DNA of 64,000 bases from Streptosporangium sandarakinum (GTDB lineage Bacteria > Actinomycetota > Actinomycetes > Streptosporangiales > Streptosporangiaceae): positions 2,976,001-3,040,000 of the forward strand of contig NZ_JACCCO010000001.1 of NCBI RefSeq assembly GCF_013409935.1. The letters are read 5' to 3'. This document shows positions 23,132 through 31,863 of the stretch, piece by piece. Below the pieces are notes generated by a model. It saw nothing but the letters and a program-made list of their open reading frames with translations, searched no databases and was not told the origin of the DNA. The translations under genes were made by a program, and so were the position numbers. Every line of letters starts with the position of its first letter. The stretch's first letter is position 1.

Positions 23132-24448
23132 TCACCGTACGGCGCCGAGCACCACCCATCGGCCGGAGCGCAGCCTGGCCAGCAGGGTGACCATCCGGAT
23201 CAGCAGGAAGACCGACAGGCCGGACCAGATCCCCACCAGCCCCCAGCCGAAGCTCAGTGACGCCCACACCACCGGCAGGAATCCCAGAACAGCCCCGCAC
23301 GCGGTCGCGGTGCGCAGGTATCCCGCGTCTCCGGCGCCGAGCAGCACCCCGTCCAGGGCGAACACGACGCCGCCGATCGGCTGCAACGCGACGAAGAACC
23401 ACCACGCGTGGGGCATCTCGGCCAGCACCGTCGCGTCGGCGGTGAACACGCGGGGCAGGATCCCGGCCAGCGCCGCGAACACCACGCCGAGCAACGCCCC
23501 GAACACCAGCCCGCAGCCGGTCACCTGCCAGGCCAGCCGGCGTGCCCGTTCCGCCTCGTGCGCGCCGAGCGCCGCGCCCACCAGCGCCTGGGCGGCGATG
23601 GCCAGCGCGTCGAGCACGAAGGCCAGGAACATCCACAGCTGGAACACCACCTGGTGGGCGCCGGACGCCGCGGCGGAGGTGTGCGCGGCCACCGCGGTGG
23701 CCGACACCCAGCACGCCTGGAAGGCCAGGCCGAGCAGTGCCAGGTCCCGCGCGAGGCCGAGTTGGGCGCGCGTCGCGGCCGGGACCGGGGCGAGCGGCAC
23801 GCCCTCGGCCCGCAGCGCCCGCACGAACAGGCCCGCCGAGACCAGCTGCCCGGCCACGTTGGCGACCGCCGAGCCGTCGAGTCCCCAGCCGAGGCCGTGC
23901 ACCAGCACCGGGCACAGCACCGCGGACAGGCCGTTGCCCACGAGCACGTAGCGCAGCGGGCGGCGCATGTCCTGCACGCCGCGCATCCAGCCGTTGCCGG
24001 CCATCGTGACCAGGATCAGCGGCGCGCCGAGCAGGGCGATCCGCATCCAGCCCACCGCCGCGGCGGCGACGCGGTCGTCACCGGCGAGCAGGCCGGCGAC
24101 CGGCGCGGCGAGCAGTTCCCCGGCCACGACCAGCACCAGCCCGGCGGCCACGCCGAGCCAGGTCGCCTGCACCCCCTCGGCCACGGCGTCGGCCCGGCGG
24201 CCGGCGCCGTGCAACCGGGCCGCGCGGGCGGTCGTTCCGAAGGACAGGAACGTCATCTGGGACGCGATCTGCGCCAGCACGATCGCGCCGACCGAGAGCC
24301 CGGCGAGCGGCACCGCGCCCAGGTGGCCGATCACGGCCGTGTTGACCAGCAGGTACAGCGGTTCGGCGGCCAGGACGCCGAGCGCCGGCACGGCGAGCGT
24401 GATCAACTGCCGCAGTGGAGACCCGGTCCCCGCCACACGCTCGTCCAT
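23132..24448 (-). CDS. MATE-family efflux transporter (DinF-like)
   Basis: A 438-residue membrane protein with twelve hydrophobic segments in two homologous halves. The N-terminus LITLAVPALGVLAAEPLYLLVN and the following GHLGAVPLAGL are typical of the MATE/DinF branch, which expels drugs or metabolites in exchange for Na+ or H+. TFLSFGTTARAARL and LDGVLLGAGDAGYLRTA are also conserved. The gene stands alone between the TPR gene and an acetoacetate decarboxylase-like gene, with two inverted repeats in its upstream region. Confidence 0.9.
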   Translation of the reverse strand: MDERVAGTGSPLRQLITLAVPALGVLAAEPLYLLVNTAVIGHLGAVPLAGLSVGAIVLAQIASQMTFLSFGTTARAARLHGAGRRADAVAEGVQATWLGVAAGLVLVVAGELLAAPVAGLLAGDDRVAAAAVGWMRIALLGAPLILVTMAGNGWMRGVQDMRRPLRYVLVGNGLSAVLCPVLVHGLGWGLDGSAVANVAGQLVSAGLFVRALRAEGVPLAPVPAATRAQLGLARDLALLGLAFQACWVSATAVAAHTSAAASGAHQVVFQLWMFLAFVLDALAIAAQALVGAALGAHEAERARRLAWQVTGCGLVFGALLGVVFAALAGILPRVFTADATVLAEMPHAWWFFVALQPIGGVVFALDGVLLGAGDAGYLRTATACGAVLGFLPVVWASLSFGWGLVGIWSGLSVFLLIRMVTLLARLRSGRWVVLGAVR

Positions 24449-24457
24449 CCGCCCTCC

Positions 24458-24535
24458 GGTAAGGGTTACAGTCCATCGCTGATCCTTACCGGCGAGCTTA
24501 GATGTAATAGGCCCTCACCGCTAGAGACCATTACA
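24458..24535. promoter_or_regulatory. Two inverted repeats upstream of the MATE gene
   Basis: GGTAAGG-N19-CCTTACC (24458-24490) and TGTAAT-N21-ATTACA (24503-24535) lie one after the other in the 155-base region upstream of the MATE start. The stretch is also poorer in GC than its surroundings, as expected for a promoter. The wide spacing suggests either two dimer sites or a folded leader; I cannot tell which. Confidence 0.4.
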
Positions 24536-24603
24536 CCAATCGGGCGTCCCCGTGGACGCGCCGACGAGGACGACCCCCTCCGTGGGAGGGGGTCCGCGGC
24601 CGG

Positions 24604-25275
24604 TCAGTCCATCGCCGACTCGCCGCCCGGATAGGCGAAGGAGGACCGGGGCGAGTAGAACCCCCACACGATCTGCAGGGGGTCCGCCGGGCGGAGCGCG
24701 TGGACGGGGTGGCCCGGCTCCAGGAACTCCAGCGAGACGACCTCGAACGGATCGACCGGCTCCGCCACGAACGGATAGTTCCCGCTGATCCGCCGCCCGT
24801 CCACCTCGGTGACGTACCGCAGCTGCCCCCGGTTGACGGCCGTGCCGGTCCGCCCGACCCGCGCGGTCGTACGGATCACCGGCACGCCGTCTGCCTCCGT
24901 CGTCGCGACCAGCGTGTCCCCGTCGATCTCGATCGTCGTACGGCCGGGGGTGGCCGGCGCCCCGCGGGCGACCGCGTACTCGCGCACCACCTCGCTGGAG
25001 TTGAAGTAGTGCGTCCACCAGCGGCCGGGGGTCACGCCGTCGGGCGCGTAGGCGTCCTCCAGGTCGGGCCCGATGTAGGTCAGCGAGTAGGCGCCGAACC
25101 CGGAGGTCTGCTCCGGCCGGTCGACGACGTACTGGTTCATGAAGACCTGCCGGTTGGCCATCGGCTTCAACCCGTCGGGCACGAGGGCCGCGACGGCGTC
25201 GGGGTCGGCCGGCACCCACCCGAAATAGATCATCCGGCTGTTGACGACGAGCTGGGGTGCGACGAGGTCGGACAC
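24604..25275 (-). CDS. Acetoacetate decarboxylase-like protein
   Basis: A 223-residue protein of the acetoacetate decarboxylase superfamily. Typical pieces are MIYFGWVPADPDAVAALVPDGLKP, the long central sheet (GFGAYSLTYIGPDLEDAYAPDG) and YFNSSEVVREYAVARGAPA, which resembles the active-site region of the family. I do not see the catalytic Lys-Lys pair of the true decarboxylase, so this may be one of the many members with aldolase-dehydratase or unknown activity. No operon partner: 155 bases from the MATE gene, and 142 bases to the next gene with nothing visible between. Confidence 0.68.
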   Translation of the reverse strand: MSDLVAPQLVVNSRMIYFGWVPADPDAVAALVPDGLKPMANRQVFMNQYVVDRPEQTSGFGAYSLTYIGPDLEDAYAPDGVTPGRWWTHYFNSSEVVREYAVARGAPATPGRTTIEIDGDTLVATTEADGVPVIRTTARVGRTGTAVNRGQLRYVTEVDGRRISGNYPFVAEPVDPFEVVSLEFLEPGHPVHALRPADPLQIVWGFYSPRSSFAYPGGESAMD

Positions 25276-25417
25276 GATCTCTCCCTCGCTATCGACGACT
25301 CATAGCCGGAACCTACGTGACGCCCTCACCGAGGACAACGACGCGGGCGAACCGGCGGCCTCGAACGCGCGCCGGGCCATGTCCTCCACCGCCCCCGGCC
25401 CGGCTTCTCCCGGCCGG

Positions 25418-26125
25418 TCAGGACCGCGGGGCCGGGCCCGCCGCGGCCAGGAGGCGAGAGCCGGTCACCGCCAGGCCGACCCCCTGCAGGACGGCGCCCG
25501 CGACCTCGAACCACTCGCTGCCGACCACAAGCCCGGTCACATGGAGCGGAGGCCAGGCGAGGACCGCGGCGGCCGCCCAGAGCGGGACCCTGCGGCTGCG
25601 GAGGAGGGCCAGGCCGAGCAGCAGCGTCCCGACCAGGTTGCCCAGCACGAAGAGAAGGAACACCCACAGGGCCGACGCGTCGCTCTGGGAGCTGTCCAGG
25701 ACGGCCGCGTAATCCGCGATGGGGCCGCCGCGCTCGGCCATGGCGAGGTCGGTGATCCCGCTGAGGGCGACCCCGAAGTAGCAGATGTACCCACCGGCCA
25801 TCAGTACCGCACCGGCGAAACCGAGCTTCGGGCTCCGATCAGCCACGAGTCGCTTGGCGCCGAGAACCGCCGGCACCATGAGCAGGCTCCCCAGCATCGC
25901 GGCGACGGTGCCGAGGCGATACAGGCCGGGGTGGGCCGCGGCCAGGGCGAGCGTCTCCGCGCCGTTGCCGTCGCCTCCTCCGGCGCGGGTGGCCCACGCG
26001 TAGGCGCCGTTGGCGACGACGAATCCCCATGGCGCACTGAACAGCGCCATGGCGAGCGGGAGGCTGCGGGTGGGCGACGGACCGGCCGGCGCGGACACGC
26101 CGGAGGACGGGACGGATGTTTCCAC
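25418..26125 (-). CDS. Multi-pass membrane protein of unknown function
   Basis: A 235-residue protein with six to seven hydrophobic segments (PLAMALFSAPWGFVVANGAYA, LYRLGTVAAMLGSLLMVPAVL, LGFAGAVLMAGGYICYFGVAL, ALWVFLLFVLGNLVGTLLLGLALL, VPLWAAAAVLAWPPLHVTGLV and a last one). The first 20 residues are Pro/Ser-rich and probably cytoplasmic. It resembles actinobacterial DUF-type integral membrane proteins found beside histidine kinases; no catalytic motif visible. It is followed on the same strand by another small membrane protein gene (107-base gap). Confidence 0.72.
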   Translation of the reverse strand: METSVPSSGVSAPAGPSPTRSLPLAMALFSAPWGFVVANGAYAWATRAGGGDGNGAETLALAAAHPGLYRLGTVAAMLGSLLMVPAVLGAKRLVADRSPKLGFAGAVLMAGGYICYFGVALSGITDLAMAERGGPIADYAAVLDSSQSDASALWVFLLFVLGNLVGTLLLGLALLRSRRVPLWAAAAVLAWPPLHVTGLVVGSEWFEVAGAVLQGVGLAVTGSRLLAAAGPAPRS

Positions 26126-26231
26126 GATTCTCCTCGGGGGGTGCGGCCCGCACGCCTTCGGCGGAGCGCGGGGTGGGTTCGGGCGACGCTCACGTCAGGG
26201 GTGACGAGCCGCGCCGGTGAGGGTCGCGGGT

Positions 26232-26582
26232 TCAGCCGCGGGGTCGCAGCGCCGGCGCGACCAGCGCGATGCAACCGAGGGTGAGTACGACGCCGGCCGC
26301 GGCCATCGCCATCGCCTCTGCGGGAACTCCGCCGGCGAAGAACGCGGGGACGGCGGTCAGCCCCGACAGCAGCCTGGAGACGATCACGGCGACCGCGCCG
26401 CCCCGGCTGCCGCGCCAGGCGAGCACGACGCCGACCAGGGTGATCAGCCCGAGGACGGCCCCCGCGACGGCCACCGCGAACGGCGGGTGTTCCCCGTCGC
26501 CGAACGGCAGCGTGACCACATCGATGAGGCCGAGCAGGCCGCTCAGGATCAGCCCGGCGGTGAGAAGACGGGAGCGTTTCAT
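26232..26582 (-). CDS. Small multi-pass membrane protein
   Basis: A 116-residue protein with four hydrophobic segments (LLTAGLILSGLLGLIDVVTL, FAVAVAGAVLGLITLVGVVLAW, LLSGLTAVPAFFAGGVPAEA and AMAAAGVVLTLGCIALVAPAL). The ATG at 26582 has an AAGGAGG ribosome-binding site. It is divergent from the histidine kinase gene (130 bases) and so may be controlled by that two-component system, as is common for small membrane proteins beside LuxR-type systems. No specific family recognised. Confidence 0.75.
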   Translation of the reverse strand: MKRSRLLTAGLILSGLLGLIDVVTLPFGDGEHPPFAVAVAGAVLGLITLVGVVLAWRGSRGGAVAVIVSRLLSGLTAVPAFFAGGVPAEAMAMAAAGVVLTLGCIALVAPALRPRG

Positions 26583-26712
26583 GTGGTCCTCCTTCGTGTG
26601 CCTGCTCGCAGTCTCGGCCGCCCGCCCGGGTCCGCGGATCCGGGCGGGCACGGGACCGATCTCCGTACTGGCACGTATTCATCGGGCGGCCCCGGAGTCC
26701 TACCGTGTAGGC

Positions 26713-28695
26713 GTGGCCACCCCCCGTCTTCTCGCGTTCGCCCTGGCGCCCCTGATCGGCGTGCTCACGGGCGCCGGGGTGGTGCTGGCGGTGATCGGCG
26801 GCGACGGCGGTGCCACGACGGAGTTCGCGGCCGGCGCGACGCTGGCGCTGCCCTCCGTGGTGCTCGGGATGCTGGTCGCCGTACGGCGTCCCGACAGCGT
26901 CGTCGGCCCGCTGCTCATGCTGGTCGGCGCGACGGCGGTGTGGGTCACCGTCGGCGACCTGTACGCCTCGGCCGTCACCCGCCGGCCGGACCTGCCGTTC
27001 TCCGAGTTGTACGCGGCCCTGTCGCAGGGCGACTGGATGTTCCTGTACGTGCCGGCGGCACTCCTCATGCTGGTGTTTCCGGACGGACGGCTGCCGGGGC
27101 GGCGATGGCGCTGGGCGATCGCCGGGCTGCTGGGCGTTCCGGCGCTCTTCATGCTGATCACGGCGTTCGATCCCGGCCCCTACCGGCCGCCGTTCGAGTC
27201 CACGCCGCACCTCTTCCGGCTCCCGGAGCCCTACCTGCCGGTGCTGCGGGTGGTGGGCCTGGCGCTGCTGCCGGTCTTCCTCGGCCTGCTGGTCGCGTCC
27301 GCCGCCGCGGTGGTGCTCCGCTACCGGAGGACGACCGGGAAGGCGAAGCGGGCACAGCTCAAGTGGTTCGCGCTCGGCGCCGCCTGCCTGCCGCTGACGC
27401 TGCTGCTCTGCTGGGCGAGCTACCTGTTCCTCGACGGGCCGGATCTCGTGCTCGCCGGCCTGGCGGCGACGGCCCTGGCGATTCCGGTGGCGACCACGAT
27501 CGCCGTGCTGCGGCACGACCTCTACGACATCGACCGCGCGATCAGCACCGCCGTCACCTACGGCCTGGTGACGGCGATCCTGCTCGGCTTCTACACGGCC
27601 GCCTCGTTCCTGGTGGGCCTCGGCGCCGGCCGGAGCTCGCCCGTCGCCGCGGCCGCGGGCACGGCCATCTGCGCCGCCGCGCTGTCCCCGCTGCGCGTCC
27701 GGCTCCAACGCTGGGTCGACCGCCGGTTCTACCCGGACCGGCAGGCCGTGCTGACCGCCATCGAAGAGCTGCGCGACCGTACGCACGCGGGTCAGGCGCA
27801 GCCAGAGGAGCTGGAGACCACATTGCGCACCGCGCTGCGCGACCCGGCGCTGCGGGTCGGCTACCGGCTGCCCGGCGCGTCCCGGCTCGTCGACGCGACC
27901 GGCGCTCCGGTCGACCCCGGCGACGCCCTCGTCGCACAGGTACGGCTCGGCGGCCACGACATCGGTGCCATCGTGCGCGGTAACGCCGGCAGCCGGGAAC
28001 TGCTGCGCGAGGCGGCCTCGGCCGGCGCGCTGCTCATCGAGGTGGTCCGGCTGCGCATCGAGGTGAGCCGGGCGCTCGGCGAGGCCGAGGCCAGCCGTAC
28101 CCGGCTGCTGCACGCCGGATACGAGGAGCGGCGGCGGCTCGAACGCGACCTGCACGACGGGGCGCAGCAGCGCCTGGTCTCCCTCGGCATGGCGATCCGG
28201 CTGGCACAGCGCCATCTCCACGACGGCACGGTCCACGTCGACGGCCTGCTCGACCGGTGGGTGGCGGAGCTGGCCGTCGCGGTCACCGAGCTACGGCAGA
28301 TCGCCCACGGCCTGCGGCCCAGCAGCCTCGACGACGGGCTCGGCAACGCACTGGTCATGCTGGCCGGCAAGGTACCGGTCCCCGTGACACTCGACGTCGC
28401 CGCCGACGACCTCCCCGAGGACGTGGCGATGACCGCCTACTACGTCGCGAGCGAGGCGATGACCAACGCGGTCAAGCACGCCGGACCCGCCACGATCGGA
28501 GTCCGCGTCACCCGGGCCGGCGATCGGGTCACCGTACGGGTCAGCGACGACGGGCCCGGGGGCGCCGAGATACGTCCGGGGGCCGGCCTGGCGGGCCTCG
28601 CCGACCGGGTGCGGGCGGCCGGTGGCGCGTTACGGCTGTCCAGCCCGGCGGGCGGCGGCACCCTGATCGAGGCGGAGCTGCCGTGCGCGTTGTGA
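26713..28695 (+). CDS. Membrane histidine kinase (HisKA_3 / NarL-type system)
   Basis: A 660-residue sensor kinase. About eight membrane segments fill residues 1-330 (from LLAFALAPLIGVLTGAGVVLA to SSPVAAAAGTAICAAALSP), followed by a linker that looks like a degenerate GAF domain, then the HisKA_3 dimerisation helix with phospho-accepting His in RRRLERDLHDGAQQRL and an ATPase domain with EAMTNAVKHAG (N box) and VSDDGPGGAE (G box). The start GTG at 26713 is chosen because the first membrane helix begins right after it. It overlaps its response regulator gene by 13 bases. The signal is unknown. Confidence 0.88.
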   Translation: MATPRLLAFALAPLIGVLTGAGVVLAVIGGDGGATTEFAAGATLALPSVVLGMLVAVRRPDSVVGPLLMLVGATAVWVTVGDLYASAVTRRPDLPFSELYAALSQGDWMFLYVPAALLMLVFPDGRLPGRRWRWAIAGLLGVPALFMLITAFDPGPYRPPFESTPHLFRLPEPYLPVLRVVGLALLPVFLGLLVASAAAVVLRYRRTTGKAKRAQLKWFALGAACLPLTLLLCWASYLFLDGPDLVLAGLAATALAIPVATTIAVLRHDLYDIDRAISTAVTYGLVTAILLGFYTAASFLVGLGAGRSSPVAAAAGTAICAAALSPLRVRLQRWVDRRFYPDRQAVLTAIEELRDRTHAGQAQPEELETTLRTALRDPALRVGYRLPGASRLVDATGAPVDPGDALVAQVRLGGHDIGAIVRGNAGSRELLREAASAGALLIEVVRLRIEVSRALGEAEASRTRLLHAGYEERRRLERDLHDGAQQRLVSLGMAIRLAQRHLHDGTVHVDGLLDRWVAELAVAVTELRQIAHGLRPSSLDDGLGNALVMLAGKVPVPVTLDVAADDLPEDVAMTAYYVASEAMTNAVKHAGPATIGVRVTRAGDRVTVRVSDDGPGGAEIRPGAGLAGLADRVRAAGGALRLSSPAGGGTLIEAELPCAL

Positions 28696-29324
28696 TCGGC
28701 GAGGACTCCGTGCTGTTCCGGGAGGGGCTGGCCCGCCTGCTCGCCGACGCCGGGCACGAGGTCGTGGCCAAAGCCCAGGACGCCCCGGGGCTGATCGCCG
28801 CCGTCGCGGCCGCGAACCCCGATCTGGTGATCATCGACATCCGGATGCCGCCCGATCTCACCGACGACGGCGCCCGAGCGGCCCGGCGGATCCGCGACAC
28901 CCACCCGGAGCTCGGCATCGTCCTGCTCTCCCAGCACGTCGAGACCCGGCACTCCGTCGACCTGGTGTCCCGCGGGAGGTTCGGCTACCTGCTCAAGGAC
29001 CGGGTCTTCGATGTCGACGACTTCTTCGACGCGCTCCAGCGGGTGGCCGCCGGCGGCTCCGCCCTCGACCCCGAAGTCGTCGCGCGCCTCATCGGCGCCC
29101 GCCGGGCCGCCGACCCTCTGGCGTCACTGAGCGCCCGGGAGCGCGAAGTGCTGGCCCTGATGGCGGAGGGCCGCACGAACGTCGGCATCGCCCGGCGCCT
29201 CTGGCTGACCGGCCGGACGGTGGAGACCCATGTCAGCTCGATCCTCGCCAAGCTCGGCCTGACCGGCTCGGAGGAGGACCACCGCCGCGTGCTGGCCGTC
29301 CTCCTCTACCTCAACCGCCCCTGA
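28683..29324 (+). CDS. LuxR/NarL-family response regulator
   Basis: A 213-residue response regulator paired with the kinase before it. The receiver has the acidic pair in VVIGEDSVLF, phospho-accepting Asp in LVIIDIRMPP, Thr/Ser-equivalent in IVLLSQHVE and the Lys in YLLKDRV. The C-terminal LuxR-type helix-turn-helix reads LSAREREVLALMAEGRTNVGIA, then TGRTVETHVSSILAKLGL. The GTG at 28683 lies inside the end of the kinase gene, so translation is coupled. Probable targets are the neighbouring membrane protein genes. Confidence 0.92.
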   Translation: MRVVIGEDSVLFREGLARLLADAGHEVVAKAQDAPGLIAAVAAANPDLVIIDIRMPPDLTDDGARAARRIRDTHPELGIVLLSQHVETRHSVDLVSRGRFGYLLKDRVFDVDDFFDALQRVAAGGSALDPEVVARLIGARRAADPLASLSAREREVLALMAEGRTNVGIARRLWLTGRTVETHVSSILAKLGLTGSEEDHRRVLAVLLYLNRP

Positions 29325-29367
29325 ACCCGGCCGCGACCGGCCGTCTCCCGCGCCCGGCGTACCCGGG

Positions 29368-29968
29368 TCATCGGCCGCCCTCCGGGTTCCGCAGGACCTC
29401 GATCACGCTCGCGTAGCTGTCGGAGCCGTGACCCGCCGCTCCGGCCCGCTCCATGGTGTGCTTCAGCAGTTCGGGCAGCGCGTTGTCGACGCCCCGCGCC
29501 GCCGCGGCGTGGATGAGGTGGTCGATGGCGGCGATCTGCACATCGACGGTGGCGTCGTCACCCGGGTAGACGCCGACGTCCACCTGGGGCGCGTACGCGG
29601 TCATGAAACCGGCCACGGCGGTCAGCCAGCGGACCGCGAAGGGAGTGAAGGCCGTGGCCTCCTCCCTCTCCGCGCCGACCAGCGCGGCGCCGTGCAGCCA
29701 ACCGGTCAGGGTGGACCACATCAGGCCGAGCAGCGCGGCATCGTAGAGAGACGCCAGGCCCGGGTCGACGCCCAGGTGCACGGGGTCGCCCAGTGCGGCC
29801 AGGGTGGGGCGGTGGGCTTCGAAGGCCTCGGGTGAGCCGCTGTAGAGGAACATCATCTCCGGGCTGCCGACGCCCGGAGGAGTCGTCATGATGGCGCCGT
29901 CGAGGTAGCCGGCGCCGAGCGAGCGAGCCCAGCCCGAGGACGGTCACGGCCGGGTGGTCAAAAGTCAT
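29368..29968 (-). pseudogene. Imine reductase-like gene with large N-terminal deletion and frameshift
   Basis: The start TFDHPAVTVLGLGS is the first strand and nucleotide loop of an imine reductase, but after about 15 residues the sequence jumps to the middle of the protein in another frame (GYLDGAIMTTPPGVGSPEMM). Compared with the intact paralog at 19346-20242, roughly 110 residues of the cofactor domain are missing. The junction carries a short CGAG tandem run near 29916-29928. The downstream frame (29368-29889) is open, codes for the whole helical C-terminal domain and keeps normal codon use, so the damage looks recent. It cannot bind NAD(P) in this form. Confidence 0.75.
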
Positions 29969-30095
29969 CCATGGCTCCTTGTACGTCTGCCTCGCGGCAG
30001 TCGATCACGCGGAGACCACGTTCTCAGCGGGCCGCGGTCCGGAACAGTGACGGGAATGACGGATGTCACCAAATTTCCGCCATAGGCTCCGGGCC

Positions 30096-30545
30096 ATGAG
30101 CGCAGGTTCCGTCGCCGTGCCCATGCCGCCGGAGCCCGGATCGTCTCCCTGTGCACCGGCGCCTTCGCCCTCGCCGAAGCGGGGCTGCTCGACGGACGCC
30201 GCGCCACCGCCCACTGGATGCACACCGCCCAGCTGGCCGGGCGCTATCCGAAGGTGCAGGTCGACGACTCGGTGCCGTATGTGGACGACGGCGACGTGCT
30301 CACCGGCGCCGGGCTGACCGCGGGACTCGATCTCTGCCTTCACCTGGTACGCCGCGACCTCGGCGCGCACATCGCCAACCAGTTGGCCCGCCGGATGGTG
30401 GTCCCCGCCCATCGGCCCGGCGGTCAGGCGCAGTTCATCGACCTGTCCGTGCCGGCGACCGATGACGAGGGTCTGGGTCCTGTCCTGGAATGGGCCCGCG
30501 CGAACCTGGATCAGCCGCTCACGGCTCAGGAAGTCGCCGATGAGC
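30096..30545 (+). pseudogene. GlxA-type AraC-family regulator fragment
   Basis: A reading frame open from about 30110 gives the middle of a GlxA-like regulator: HAAGARIVSLCTGAFALAEA, then WMHTAQLAGRYPKVQVDD, DVLTGAGLTAGLDLCLHLVRR and AHIANQLARRMVVPAHRPGG, the nucleophile-elbow and C-terminal part of a DJ-1/PfpI-like domain. ARANLDQPLTAQEVAD is the beginning of the AraC helix-turn-helix, then homology stops. The likely start ATG at 30096 is in another frame, and about 90-100 residues of the N-terminal domain are absent. Both deletion and truncation make it non-functional. It is divergent from the broken imine reductase, so this was probably a regulator/target pair. Confidence 0.72.
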
Positions 30546-31127
30546 CGCCGCCGTGCATCCGCTCGATCAGGGCGCCGATGGGCTCGCCGACCCGCTGCTC
30601 GAAGGCACGGACCAAGCGATCGACGGCTCCGCGCAGTTCCTCGTCATCGGTGCGTTCACGCACCATGTCGGCCAGTTCGACCATCCAGCGATGGAGTTCC
30701 TCGGTGTAGTGCGAGCGCTTGAGTGTCTCGGCCCGCGGGTCGGCCAGGGCGAGGAACGCGAACTGGCTCGTCATCCCGACGACGTCGCGTGCACGGTCGC
30801 GCACGGCCTCGTCTTCCTCAAGCATGCGGAGCAGGTCGGGCGAGTAGTTCACGATCTCGAGGTCGCGCAGGACGTCGGACTCCGGGAGCTGATCGCGGAG
30901 CTTCTGAATGGGGCCGACGACCGCGGCGGTCAGGGGCGAGGACGCCGACGCTCCGGAGTCGGCGCCCGGAGGGCCCGCCGCGGCGGTCGCGCCGCAACCC
31001 CCTCGGAGCGGTCGACCACGCGGCCGCCGCTGCTCCTGCACTCCGCGTCGGCGTTCGGGTAAGTACCCATGATGTATTCCGAGTCGGGCTTACCGTCGAT
31101 GCCGGGAATGACGCAGTATTTGACCAC
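30526..31127 (-). pseudogene. Unknown protein gene interrupted by a frameshift
   Basis: Two overlapping frames appear to be one gene. The first starts at GTG 31127 (GAGGTGGGGA ahead) and reads VKYCVIPGIDGKPDSEYIMG then TYPNADAECRSSGGRVVDRSEG. It then becomes Arg/Pro-rich and stops at 30930. The second frame, open to 30526, continues with a collagen-like AGPPGADSGASASSPLTAAV and a long helical part (LRMLEEDEAVRDRARDVVGM, LADMVRERTDDEELRGAV). One added G in the G5 run (C5 on plus strand, 30998-31002) would join them into about 200 residues. The C-terminus is cut at the same breakpoint as the GlxA fragment. No known family. Confidence 0.6.
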
Positions 31128-31863
31128 GTCCCCACCTCGCGCTCGATCGGGCCGGTCGCGTGATGCGATCGGCATGCAGGCCGCGATTCCGGCCCGGGTG
31201 CACTTCCGCCGCCCACTCGCGGGCGCAACATATCAGCCCTTTTCTCGATTCCGCAGCATTAAGTTTGTTTTATTCAGAATTTCACGTCAAGGCCCTGGCG
31301 CGGCATAACGCCCCTTGCCGACTCTCCGAACTCGACCGAGGTCGGACCGCTCACCAGGTGGCCCGCCGCCGAGATCACCCCTTGAGAGATCCCGCGACTC
31401 CTCTTGATCAATTCCGCCGTTTCGCGAGGACGGCAGCGGAAAAGCCACGATCATGGCCGACAATACGGCCCGGCCGCCGGGCCTGGATCTTGCGGTGGAG
31501 ATTTTCGCCGAAAAACGACTCCGTCCCTCGGTCGGCGCCGCCCCCACCGTGAGGACGGTCTCCGCGCCGGGAAGGCTCCGGCCCCTGCCGGCCGGCGCCA
31601 CCCCCGGACCCGCTTTCGATCCCCGGTCACGGAATCGGTCACGCTCGCACGGCGCTCGCGGGCGCCGGCGGGTCACCGCGCTCTCCCCCCACGGGAAGGG
31701 GCGAGATTACCGGCAGCGGTCAACCATGTCAGGAGCAATGTACCTATTGACGCCTATTTTACCGTCCTGGTACTAATCGCGAATCTTGTCCTCTCCCCTT
31801 GCGGCCCAAAGGGCGAGGACGCCACGCGGACCTCCACATCCGCCAGTACCAGGGAGTTCCTCT
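31128..31863. other. Long non-coding gap with AT-rich blocks
   Basis: About 735 bases without a convincing gene. Two stretches are strikingly AT-rich for this genome: 31225-31285 (near CATTAAGTTTGTTTTATTC) and 31725-31790 (near CTATTGACGCCTATTTTACC), the second presumably the promoter of the M28 peptidase gene. Between them several short frames exist but none has the codon pattern of a real gene. It may hold regulatory or decayed sequence. Confidence 0.5.
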
